Positions 25,769 to 33,399 of a stretch of 64,000 nucleotides of DNA are shown in pieces; the first letter of the stretch is position 1, and each line of letters begins with the position of its first letter. The notes below the pieces were generated by a model that had not been told where the DNA came from, searched no databases, and saw only the letters and a program-made list of their open reading frames with translations. Made by a program: the position numbers and the translations under genes. Origin of the DNA: Ruminococcus sp. GTDB lineage: Bacteria > Bacillota_A > Clostridia > Oscillospirales > Ruminococcaceae. The stretch lies in contig JAFVAN010000013.1 in the NCBI GenBank assembly GCA_017480485.1, positions 26,406 to 90,405 of the forward strand, given 5' to 3'.

Positions 25769-25902
25769 TTGAGCTTTACCTCCCTCTGAACACGCCGCAG
25801 ACGGTCAATCTCCTTGCTTGCAGCATACCACGCTACAGCAAAGCCTCCGATAAGCAGCCCTATGATCATGCCTACGATCATACCGATAAAAAGCATTGTC
25901 AT
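25765..25902 (-). CDS. 45-residue membrane-anchored peptide
   Basis: The frame starts with MTMLFIGMIVGMIIGLLIGG, a Gly-zipper-like helix, and continues into a charged helix (KEIDRLRRVQREVKLK). It overlaps the upstream gene stop as ATGA at 25899-25902 and the next gene start as GTGA. A glycine-rich single helix with a basic cytosolic tail resembles many small phage and plasmid membrane proteins. Function unknown. Confidence 0.65.
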   Translation of the reverse strand: MTMLFIGMIVGMIIGLLIGGFAVAWYAASKEIDRLRRVQREVKLK

Positions 25903-26489
25903 TCGCTCATTCCTCCTTCAAGGTCTATTTCCGGATCTTCATCCATATCTTCCTCGGAGCAGATCTCCACATACTCGCCGATAGTATTCAGCGCTTCATC
26001 ATAGCTTTTGCAGTCCATAACTCTCTCAGACATTTCCTTCGCCTCGGCACTCATGCCGCTGCGACGGAGAGTTTTTGCTGCAAGCCCCATTAAGACGAAT
26101 ACGTTTGAATCAGCCCCTATCAACGGACATTTGGGCTTCTGTCTCTCCTGTGACTGTTCCTCATTCACAAAGCCGCCAAGTCGGTTCGGAACATAATCAG
26201 AGAGCCAGGTTCCGCCGAACTGTTCATGTGTCTGCAAACGCCACATTGCGAGCTTACTTATATCAAGGTCAACTCCTTCAAACGGGAAGAGTATGCAGGT
26301 GCAGCCCTCGCCTGAGAATACCGAACAGCTTTCAAACTTGCTGCCATTCTGTAGAATTCCGGCCTCTGTCAGCATATCGTTGATACCGTCAAGCCACTCC
26401 TGCGGGTCACCTCCACAGCCCTGCAAAATGAGGCCTTCCTTTTCACCCATTCTGCGAAGCTGGTCGTCTGTTATTCTTTCAATGCTCAC
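25899..26489 (-). CDS. conserved conjugative-element protein, function unknown
   Basis: The 196-residue protein begins RITDDQLRRMGEKEGLILQG followed by CGGDPQEWLDGIND, and contains KLAMWRLQTHEQFGGTWLSD and YVPNRLGGF. This conserved block is familiar from Tn1549-type elements, but its role is unknown. The C-terminus is acidic (EEDMDEDPEIDLEGGMSE), again the Met/acidic tail seen in neighbours. It overlaps both adjacent genes by 4 bases. Confidence 0.7.
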   Translation of the reverse strand: MSIERITDDQLRRMGEKEGLILQGCGGDPQEWLDGINDMLTEAGILQNGSKFESCSVFSGEGCTCILFPFEGVDLDISKLAMWRLQTHEQFGGTWLSDYVPNRLGGFVNEEQSQERQKPKCPLIGADSNVFVLMGLAAKTLRRSGMSAEAKEMSERVMDCKSYDEALNTIGEYVEICSEEDMDEDPEIDLEGGMSE

Positions 26490-27334
26490 TGCGGCACCTC
26501 CATATCTAAAGCTTCATCTTCTGACAGCTCAGGTTCATACTCCATAAACTCCGCAAGTGTCATATTGTCTATGAAATTGGGCGAAGTATCATCTGTAAAT
26601 GAAATATATCCTTCCGTTCCGAGGTCGATAGGTTCCTTTGTTATGACAGAGCCTGCGTGATTCACAGCAACTCTTTTTTCTATTGTACAGAAATATCTTT
26701 CATCACCATGACGCAGATGATAGCAGTACATCCCCTTCGGAATGTCTGCATCGGTTATGCGGACATTGGTAAAAAGTGCGGGCTTTCCGAACAATTCTAT
26801 CTGCTGCAGATCACCGTCAAGGCTTTCGATATGAATATAGTCCGTCTCACTTGCATTCAGATACAGACCGCAATCCTCTCCAAGATCTAATCCTATGACC
26901 GCAGCTGCGAATTCCGTACCTTCTCTACCGCAATTGGGACAGTATTCTTCTGTCCTCTCACCGTCATAATAGGTGCACCTGCCGCAGTTATATCCGATAT
27001 CCTCATCAGCCCACTCATGCTCAAAGGTGATTGTCGGAAACATTGTTGTGAGCTTTTCAAGGATAGTGTGAGGTGCTGACCATGCAGTCAGGAAAGAGAT
27101 AGTGTCCGAGTTTTCTTCGGTTTCAAAGTTTTCATATCCGTATGAGTTCCACTTCGTATCCCAATTGTCGATGCACCAATTGTAGCTGTCCTCGACATCA
27201 TCGGGCATGGGAATGACTTTTTCAAAGTCAAGGCTGCCAAGACCTACCTTATCGACCTTGACAGCCTCCATGACCCTGCGCACCTCGGCAGGCTCACCGA
27301 TGAGCTTTATCCTGTTTGTAATGTGATTAGGCAT
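26486..27334 (-). CDS. YubB/DUF1281-like ferredoxin-fold protein
   Basis: The 282-residue protein starts MPNHITNRIKLIGEPAEVRR and has FEKVIPMPDDVEDSYNWCID and TAWSAPHTILEKLT, the signature of plasmid YubB-like proteins with an alpha-beta ferredoxin-like domain. A zinc-ribbon-like insert (CGRCTYYDGERTEEYCPNCG) follows near residue 135. The C-terminal half is not recognised. The product is cytoplasmic and acidic. Overlaps the antirepressor gene by 8 bases. Confidence 0.75.
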   Translation of the reverse strand: MPNHITNRIKLIGEPAEVRRVMEAVKVDKVGLGSLDFEKVIPMPDDVEDSYNWCIDNWDTKWNSYGYENFETEENSDTISFLTAWSAPHTILEKLTTMFPTITFEHEWADEDIGYNCGRCTYYDGERTEEYCPNCGREGTEFAAAVIGLDLGEDCGLYLNASETDYIHIESLDGDLQQIELFGKPALFTNVRITDADIPKGMYCYHLRHGDERYFCTIEKRVAVNHAGSVITKEPIDLGTEGYISFTDDTSPNFIDNMTLAEFMEYEPELSEDEALDMEVPQ

Positions 27335-28082
27335 GTGTACCCTCCTTCATAAGACGGGCAAGGATATACTGCTGCCCCTTGCCGGTTACCAGCGTCTGCT
27401 GATAGGTCTTTATCTCACCGTGCATCTCAAACACCGACTCCTTGACACGGAAGTACCCACGCTCGATATATTCCTGATATGGCAGATTCCCCGCCATAAG
27501 GATGCCCTTTGCGCGCAGCCATGCGAACAGCCTTGTCCTGCCGATGCGGATCCCGTGGTCGGCACACAGCTTTGCCATCTCGTTCATGTCGATGAGGTTA
27601 ACGGTGTCGGACACATGGTCGGCAAACCTGACCTTCGGCTCGTCACGGCGGATACGCTCGTTGAGCTGGTTTATCACCTGACACTGCAGCTTAAACAGAT
27701 TCTTGACTGCGTCATCGGCGAAGGTGAGATAGGTCTCAACGAACATATCCTCATTGGCAACATAGCCGCCGGTCTTGCGGATAGTGGGCAGCACTTCGGA
27801 AGTCACCCAACGCTTGAAACGCTTTGCGCTTGGCAGCTTGCTTGAAAGCACAAGGCTGTAAAAGCCGGATTCGTTTATAAGCGTTGCCATAGTACCATTG
27901 ACGGTGAACGTTTCGTTCACCGTCCTATCTTCGGGGTCAACGTGGTCTCTTATGGCTTTCTGAGGGTTGGTGTACTTCAGAATTACCGCAATGTCCTTCC
28001 CCACCAACCAAGGCTCGCCATTAATAATGGTAGACCTTACCGAACCAAATTCCTCATTTACAAAAGTCATTATCTCATTCAT
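27327..28082 (-). CDS. phage-type antirepressor (BRO-N + C-terminal ANT domain)
   Basis: Residues 1-110 form a BRO-N domain (VRSTIINGEPWLVGKDIAVI, LINESGFYSLVLSSKLPSAK, FKRWVTSEVLPTIRKTGGY). Residues about 165-245 are the KilAC/ANT-like DNA-binding part (MNEMAKLCADHGIRIGRTRL, FAWLRAKGILM, YIERGYFRV). Such proteins bind DNA or repressors and switch phage or element states. Start overlaps the methylase stop as ATGA. It was probably recruited from a prophage. Confidence 0.9.
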   Translation of the reverse strand: MNEIMTFVNEEFGSVRSTIINGEPWLVGKDIAVILKYTNPQKAIRDHVDPEDRTVNETFTVNGTMATLINESGFYSLVLSSKLPSAKRFKRWVTSEVLPTIRKTGGYVANEDMFVETYLTFADDAVKNLFKLQCQVINQLNERIRRDEPKVRFADHVSDTVNLIDMNEMAKLCADHGIRIGRTRLFAWLRAKGILMAGNLPYQEYIERGYFRVKESVFEMHGEIKTYQQTLVTGKGQQYILARLMKEGTHA

Positions 28083-30077
28083 ATTTTTGTATTCTCCTTT
28101 TCGATCTCCTTTATAAAATTCGCCAGCGCTTCAATGACATTTACCGTCACTGCATTTCCTGCCTGCTTGTAGAGCTGTGCGTTTGATATACCCACCGCCT
28201 TTGCCTTTGCAAACTGCTCATCTGTAAAACCCTGCAATCGCCAGCATTCCAAAGGCATGAGCTTGCGGATAAGACCGTTGTACGCAACTCCGTTTCTGTC
28301 GGTGACCGTGATAGTGAACATCGGGTCATCGGGATTCTTGAATCTGCGCCCCTGCTGACGAACCTTTTCTTTCATCGGTGTCAGCACTGGAATAGGTTTT
28401 TCCAAGAACAGTGCCGCAGATTTCTCACCCTTATGATGACCGATACCTCCGTCCTGTCGGGCGGTGATACACCTTGCGAGGTCAGTTATTGCCGGTTCGG
28501 GGTTCATATCAATACATTTCATTGAGTAAAAACCCTGTGTGGCAGATGGTGTTACAGTATGGGCGATGTCATGTCCGACCCGACCTCTGCGGCTGTTCAA
28601 ATCTGCGTAGGCAAGGTCAATGCTGTCGCCCGGCACAGCTATCTGATAGCCGCTTTTTGTAAGCGACTTTATCGGCAGACCAAGTATCTCATACAGCCCC
28701 GACTTGCCGCCGAAGCCACCTGCATTGCCAGTAAGCGTTATACTCAGTCCTTCGGGGGAGTAGACTCGGCAGCCTTCTCGCCCTGGTATGCGTTGGATAA
28801 GAGTCTTTGGATTTGACTCCGTGAAAGACAGAACTCTGCCGGCACATTCGGTTCTAAGAAATCCGATAATGAACACTCTCTTTCTGGACTGGGCGACGCC
28901 ATGATCCGCGCTGTTAAGCACCTGCCATGTGACATCGTACCCCAGTTCATCCAGCGTATGGAGGATGGTCTCAAACGTCCTGCCTTTGTCATGCGACAGT
29001 AAGCCGGGGACGTTCTCCAGGAGCAAATAGCGAGGTCTTTTGACGGCGGCGATCCTTGCAATTTCAAAGAATAACGTTCCTCGGACATCGTCAAATCCTC
29101 GCCGCTTTCCAGCGATTGAAAAGCTTTGATCGTGATAGGTAATTCTTTGAAGCTATCTCCGAATTTTCCCCCACGCCACACCGTGCATGAGACTTTCACC
29201 TCACACGGCGTTCCATCAGCAGCTGATCTGCTGCTGACTGGAGCCTATCCCTCCGCTGTGTTTCCACAGCTTCAACGGTACTGCGGCTCCGCTTTCTGTC
29301 AGATAAAAAACAAGTTATACCGCAATGGCTTTCCTTGCTGCCGCTTCATCGTGTGTGATCACTCTGCGTTCTGACATTACCACGTTCCGATGATCCTATC
29401 TGTGCATATATTCTTAGGTCTGTCCTCTGAGCCTGTGCGCTTGACAATGCCTGCAACATTGTAAGGAATTTCATACCCTGCAGTTTTACTTTTCCTCACA
29501 CACCCCATGAATTATGGTGACGGCATTTCTGCCGCCGGATCCTATAGACTCGTACATTCGGACATTCGCTTAACAGCTTTAAAGCTACATACTGACCGTA
29601 AATATTTTATAGACCCCCGGCATATTGGCAGCGCCGTTCATCTCTGAACAGCTTTCCACAGCATTATCTGTTTGGGCTGCTTTCTGCCGACTTTAACGTG
29701 CTCTATACATTGCGGCTATCGCATGCCGCTTTGCATAACGTAGGTTCAGGGCAGGCGTTTTGGGGCGTTACTCCCTCATTCCGCCTGTCGGATCATCAGT
29801 TCTCCCGATTACTTATCAGTGCCCGACCTTTTCAGCCGGGAACGTGTCGCACACAAGGGAATCCTCCGCAAATAAGGTCGAAATCCGGCATGGTTTCGGG
29901 GTTGATCTTTCTTGCGTCATCGTAATACACCTCCTTCGATGTGTCGTATAGGGCTTCATAAGCCTGTTTTGCGTACTTGTCACACTCGCAGTAACCGACA
30001 CATTCAAAGCCGCCCGCCCTCTCAAGGCCTGAGCGGAAACCGCCGATACCTGCGAAGATATCGAAAAATCTTATCAA
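28079..30077 (-). CDS. orphan C5-cytosine DNA methyltransferase, interrupted by a group II intron
   Basis: Exon 1 (30077-29853) encodes IRFFDIFAGIGGFRSGLE (AdoMet motif) through DLICGGFPC, ending at the catalytic Cys codon TGT. Exon 2 (29128-28079) resumes QSFSIAGKRRGFDDVRGTLF, then LLLENVPGLL (ENV motif), RKRVFIIGF and the late motif QLYKQAGNAVTVNVIEA. Joining them restores PCQSFSIAG, the conserved PCQ box, in one frame of about 424 residues, the usual Dcm length. A TTG start follows AAGGAGG. Unspliced RNA would stop eight codons after the insertion point. The target recognition region is around residues 240-330. No restriction enzyme is nearby. Confidence 0.88.
29129..29852 (-). mobile_element. 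ORF-less group II intron inside the C5-methylase gene
   Basis: On the minus strand the insert begins GTGCGACACG, the group II 5' consensus, directly after the TGT codon of the catalytic Cys. Near the 3' end there is a domain-V-like hairpin with CGCCGTGTGAGG, a GAAA loop and TCTCATGCACGGTG, then a domain-VI-like stem GATAG/CTATC with a bulged A candidate. The 3' end is AC at 29132 or AT at 29129; both keep the host frame because the difference is one codon (GAT). At about 720 nt it is too short for a reverse transcriptase and no fragment of one is visible, so mobility would need an enzyme in trans. Confidence 0.85.
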
Positions 30078-30173
30078 GAATATTGTCCTCCTTCCTTGTT
30101 ATTCCGAAGATTTTTCTTTGAAGCTTAACATTAATCAATTTTAACACCTCTTTCTTTTTTGGATATGTATAAA

Positions 30174-30201
30174 GCCGCCTGCACATATTGTACAGACGGC
30201 T
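30174..30201 (-). terminator. hairpin upstream of the methylase gene
   Basis: GCCGTCTG and CAGGCGGC pair on the minus strand with a loop of about ten bases, followed by TTTATA. It lies between the gene at 30280 and the methylase, so the methylase may have its own promoter or be reached by read-through. Confidence 0.55.
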
Positions 30202-30231
30202 CATCGAAAGGAGTATGAATATGACACCAAA

Positions 30232-30270
30232 AACGCCCCCGACAGTACGTTCAAGTACCGCCGAAGGCGT
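30232..30270 (-). terminator. intrinsic terminator after the gene at 30280
   Basis: On the minus strand ACGCCTTCGGCGGTAC and GTACTGTCGGGGGCGT form a long imperfect stem, followed by TTTTTGG. It ends about 10 bp after the small Cys-containing gene. Confidence 0.6.
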
Positions 30271-30279
30271 GATCTGTTA

Positions 30280-30510
30280 TTATGCTGTTTTTTCGGAATA
30301 GTCCATCGCCATGATACGGCGGATATCCTGTATCTTAGGGTAATCGTAGGATTTGCTACGGCACATCCAGCAAGAGCAGTGTATCTTGCCTTTACTCAGC
30401 ATTCCTTCGTGCTTGTAGTACCAGTAGTCATTCTGCTTGTGGATAATGCGCTTCTTTCTGCCAATGTGGTTTATCCTCTGATGTCTTGTGTAGGCTCTGC
30501 TTCTGCTCAT
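30280..30510 (-). CDS. small conserved basic protein with HCSCWMC motif
   Basis: A 76-residue basic protein starting MSRSRAYTRHQRINHIGRKK. The start at 30510 follows GAAAGGACTAATCGC. A central DYWYYKHEGMLSKGKIHCSC and WMCRSKSY give a three-Cys, possibly metal-binding, cluster. Small RNA/DNA-associated proteins with GxIxCxCWMC are widespread in gut Firmicutes, element-borne or chromosomal; their function is not established. Confidence 0.7.
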   Translation of the reverse strand: MSRSRAYTRHQRINHIGRKKRIIHKQNDYWYYKHEGMLSKGKIHCSCWMCRSKSYDYPKIQDIRRIMAMDYSEKTA

Positions 30511-30568
30511 GCGATTAGTCCTTTCATTTAATATGTATTTACCGAGCATATTTCAGCTCGGCTTTTTT

Positions 30569-31144
30569 CTACATTCCCATATTCTGCCCCTCGGATTCGT
30601 CAGGCTCATCGACCTGTTCCTCGTCCTCGCTGACATCATTCGGCATAACAGTCAGCACATTCTGGAAAGGAACGCCGATATCGTGAACAGCGGAATGCAT
30701 TATCTCCGGCATCGCTCCGACCATTTCGCTTATAGCGTGTATCAGAGGAGTACGGAAATCATTGTCCTCAAACAGCTTGTCGATGTCGAAGCTGCTCTCG
30801 CCGCCAACTGCCCGGGCGGCAATATCTCTTGCAGTCTCCAGCAGAAGGTCATGCAGCTTTAGCTCACTGCCCACGAATTCGCCTATCTTTCGCTTTACTG
30901 ACGCCGCCACCGACTGGTCTATCTTAGGGTTGACGATATGGAAATCATCGACCTCGGGGACAAGAGCAAGACTGCTGCCATTGCGCCATTTCATGTGGAC
31001 ATTGCCGGCATCATCGATATATTCGACCTTTCCAAGCGACCCGCTTTCTATGGGATAAGGGTCGTCCATGTGGTCGAGACAGATCATCGTTCCGGGAGGG
31101 TACAGCGTTCTCAAACGCTCTATCTTCTTTTCATCGTAAACCAT
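30569..31144 (-). CDS. DUF4314-domain element protein
   Basis: The N-terminal 75 residues (VYDEKKIERLRTLYPPGTMI, MDDPYPIESGSLGKVEYIDD, GNVHMKWRNGSSLALVPEVD) match the DUF4314 SH3-like domain frequent on Tn1549-type elements. The remaining 115 residues are helical with an acidic Met-tipped tail (DESEGQNMGM) and are not recognised. Four bases separate it from the RHH gene upstream, in the same operon. Confidence 0.75.
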   Translation of the reverse strand: MVYDEKKIERLRTLYPPGTMICLDHMDDPYPIESGSLGKVEYIDDAGNVHMKWRNGSSLALVPEVDDFHIVNPKIDQSVAASVKRKIGEFVGSELKLHDLLLETARDIAARAVGGESSFDIDKLFEDNDFRTPLIHAISEMVGAMPEIMHSAVHDIGVPFQNVLTVMPNDVSEDEEQVDEPDESEGQNMGM

Positions 31145-31148
31145 TAGA

Positions 31149-31580
31149 TCACCCCATATTCATCGCCATATCTTCGGCTTCTTCCTCAAAGCCCTCATCT
31201 TCTTCGAGAACTTCGTCATCAGACTCGGTTTCCTCAGCCTCACCATTGTCCTGTTCCTCCGACTGCTCCTGGCTTTCGGTCTGCTGCTGATCTCTGTCAA
31301 GTTCTGCACGGATGAGCCCCAGCACAAAGTCCTTCTGCTTCATGTGATGCCTGTTCAGGTAGTCCTTGATCTCCTGGAACAGCTCCTCCGCTACCTGAAA
31401 AGCCATTGTCCTCATATTACTCATTTTCTGTTCCTCCTGTATTCTCGGGTTCAACTCATTGTCAAGAGCCTGCGCCACAAAATCTGCCATTGTCATGCCG
31501 TGTGCTTCGATGTATTCACGCACCTGTGCATGAAGCTCGGCATCTACCTTCACTGTTATGCCTTTCTTTTCATTCGGCAT
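31149..31580 (-). CDS. tandem ribbon-helix-helix protein
   Basis: Two similar halves are visible: GITVKVDAELHAQVREYIEA followed by HGMTMADFVAQALDNEL, and RTMAFQVAEELFQEIKDYLN followed by RHHMKQKDFVLGLIRAEL. Each has the beta strand plus two-helix form of RHH (Arc/TraY-like) DNA-binding units, so one chain could bind DNA as an internal pseudo-dimer. The last 50 residues are strongly acidic. It overlaps the small gene at 31570 by 11 bases. Likely an operon regulator or accessory to the origin of transfer. Confidence 0.7.
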   Translation of the reverse strand: MPNEKKGITVKVDAELHAQVREYIEAHGMTMADFVAQALDNELNPRIQEEQKMSNMRTMAFQVAEELFQEIKDYLNRHHMKQKDFVLGLIRAELDRDQQQTESQEQSEEQDNGEAEETESDDEVLEEDEGFEEEAEDMAMNMG

Positions 31581-31710
31581 CGGCCTTGCTCCTTTCCAAG
31601 AATTTTCTTATGACGGTCTCGACTATCTCATCAGCTGAAAGGCCGCGCTTTGCCGCCTCGGTCATTATAATGGCAACATACTGATGCGGTATAACTATTT
31701 CTTCCTTCAT
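31570..31710 (-). CDS. 46-residue RHH-like peptide
   Basis: The frame MKEEIVIPHQYVAIIMTEAA continues KRGLSADEIVETVIRKFLER. A strand followed by two helices resembles a single RHH unit and the two halves of the adjacent protein. The ATG overlaps the preceding stop as ATGA at 31707-31710, and the end overlaps the next start. It may form heterodimers with its neighbour; this is inference. Confidence 0.6.
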   Translation of the reverse strand: MKEEIVIPHQYVAIIMTEAAKRGLSADEIVETVIRKFLERSKADAE

Positions 31711-32546
31711 GTCATACCTCCCATCCCCATATCCTCGCCCTGCGCCAAGCTGTTCAGATACTCTCTTTCGGGCAGAAGCCGCCAGTCATTGCTGTCATTC
31801 CAAAAACTGACATTTACCTCTCCGGCATCTGTTCTGAGATATTTCTGTTCCAAAGATTCTCCCCAGCCATCACTCAAGCACGAAGAACAGTAACGTATGA
31901 ACTTTGCCATAGCTTCATCTGAAAGCTCGCCGACCACCTTTGCAGTAATGACCCCTGTCAGCTCGCCCTCGATGACCTCAACAGAACAGTGCGCCGAGTA
32001 TATCTTGTTTTCCAGCTCATCATCATCGCCTTCGGGGTGATACCAGTGCATCAGCCCTCGTTCCTGTTCCTCGGGCAGATCGTTTTCCTTGATGCCGATG
32101 TTTATAACGTCAGCATATTTCGCCATCTCCGCATTGTCGGCGATGCAGCACTCATGGGGGTAATCGTCAACGTGAAGATAAATCTCCAAAGGGCAGAGCA
32201 GTCGCATTTCATGAGCATGGGTCTTTGCGAACTGCTCCCATATAAGTTTCGCCTGCGGAATATACTGGGCGTATCGAAGATAACTGAACCCTTCGCTTTC
32301 CACAAGCAGACCGTCGCCTTCTTCCTTATCATATATCAGCAGGCAGTGATACTCGCCGTCCTCCTTGAACATAAAGTCGAGATTATCCGTTATTTCTTCA
32401 TATTCCTGCATCGAACACGATCTCATCTGCCTGAAACGATAATTGCTGACGGGAACAGCCTTCTCTACCACACAAGTCTCGGTGTTGAATGTGCTTGACT
32501 TTCGTATCATATCGGTTACGTTTATTGTTAACTTTTCCTCGCTCAT
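31707..32546 (-). CDS. conserved element protein, function unknown
   Basis: The 279-residue acidic cytoplasmic protein starts MSEEKLTINVTDMIRKSSTF. It has a central RYAQYIPQAKLIWEQFAKTH and a C-terminal block (CSSCLSDGWGESLEQKYL, NVSFWNDSNDWRLLPEREYL) ending in GEDMGMGGMT. The DGWGES...W pattern is found in other element proteins of gut Firmicutes without known function. Overlaps neighbours on both sides by 4 bases. Confidence 0.65.
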   Translation of the reverse strand: MSEEKLTINVTDMIRKSSTFNTETCVVEKAVPVSNYRFRQMRSCSMQEYEEITDNLDFMFKEDGEYHCLLIYDKEEGDGLLVESEGFSYLRYAQYIPQAKLIWEQFAKTHAHEMRLLCPLEIYLHVDDYPHECCIADNAEMAKYADVINIGIKENDLPEEQERGLMHWYHPEGDDDELENKIYSAHCSVEVIEGELTGVITAKVVGELSDEAMAKFIRYCSSCLSDGWGESLEQKYLRTDAGEVNVSFWNDSNDWRLLPEREYLNSLAQGEDMGMGGMT

Positions 32547-32821
32547 GCCTGTCCTCCCATCGAAAGCTCCGGCTGTTCCGGTATGAAAGCCTTGTCCTCG
32601 CAGGAAACCACGTCCTTTGCAAACTGTTCCGCTTCCTCCATATCCTCGGCAAGTATCTCATACCCGACAGCCGCCGTGAACTCATCAAACTTTTCCGTCC
32701 TGCCCTCATCGGTAAACACCGAAAAAGAAAACCCCCGACATATCACCTCATTGCCGCTGCCGTCTGTGCGGACAAGGTGATCGTCGGGGGTGATGTCGAT
32801 ATAGAATCCTTTGTATTTCAT
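32543..32821 (-). CDS. small hypothetical element protein
   Basis: A 92-residue protein starting MKYKGFYIDITPDDHLVRTD, beta-rich at the start and helical around EFTAAVGYEILAEDMEEAEQ, with a GGQA tail. AAAGGAGG precedes the ATG. No recognised family. It follows the cyclotransferase-like gene by 12 bp. Confidence 0.6.
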   Translation of the reverse strand: MKYKGFYIDITPDDHLVRTDGSGNEVICRGFSFSVFTDEGRTEKFDEFTAAVGYEILAEDMEEAEQFAKDVVSCEDKAFIPEQPELSMGGQA

Positions 32822-32833
32822 CTTTGCCTCCTT

Positions 32834-33388
32834 TCAGAGCTTGAAGCTCATCTGAATGTCATCGTCAAGGTCGAAATCCTCACCTTCGTCCTCATCCTCA
32901 TCAAGTGATTCATCGTATTTGATATTCATATCCGAAGCGTAGTCATAGGCACGAGCCGCAGCTTCGACCAGATAACTCGTATCCATGCCGTTGGCCTTGT
33001 AGCCGTCCCAGATGGTCTGCAAGTAACCCTGTGAGGGAGGCGCTATCTGACCTCGGTTCATCAGATATGCCATACCCGTGACAGTCTCGCCGTTCATATC
33101 GACCTCAATCTCCTGCTGCCGGTAGAGATGCGGCCAGCCTTCGTATCTGTTTAGGGCAGGAATATCCCTCGGGTCAAGCTCCCACAGCAGCACCGGCACC
33201 TCTGTACTGGGCTTAGGCACTATCGTTGCCACGCCTCTGAACTCCAGCTCCCAGCCCTTGACCATTGCTGTTCCGACTACCTTTGAATGTGGACATCTAA
33301 ATGACATCTGCGGCAGGTTGATATTCGAGCCGTATGCGACATAAAGCATAGGCTTAGTCGGCAGCCTGTATTCGCTTTTCTTTTTCAC
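32834..33388 (-). CDS. gamma-glutamylcyclotransferase (AIG2/GGCT)-like protein
   Basis: The 184-residue protein has the nucleotide-like loop YVAYGSNINLPQM near residue 15, and the general-acid Glu in PALNRYEGWPHLYRQQEIEV, the two hallmarks of the GGCT/AIG2 fold. It directly follows an amidoligase gene, a pairing described for mobile elements and phages, in which the ligase joins an amine or amino acid to a glutamyl-type carboxylate and the cyclotransferase can release it. The acidic tail DEDEDEGEDFDLDDDIQ is element-typical. Confidence 0.85.
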   Translation of the reverse strand: MKKKSEYRLPTKPMLYVAYGSNINLPQMSFRCPHSKVVGTAMVKGWELEFRGVATIVPKPSTEVPVLLWELDPRDIPALNRYEGWPHLYRQQEIEVDMNGETVTGMAYLMNRGQIAPPSQGYLQTIWDGYKANGMDTSYLVEAAARAYDYASDMNIKYDESLDEDEDEGEDFDLDDDIQMSFKL

Positions 33389-33399
33389 TATATCACTCC

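Noticed and set aside
30221..30301. 26-codon plus-strand frame with AAAGGAG upstream
   Set aside because: It is read through the terminator hairpin of the minus-strand gene at 30280 and has no recognisable product; the upstream AAAGGAG is probably chance.
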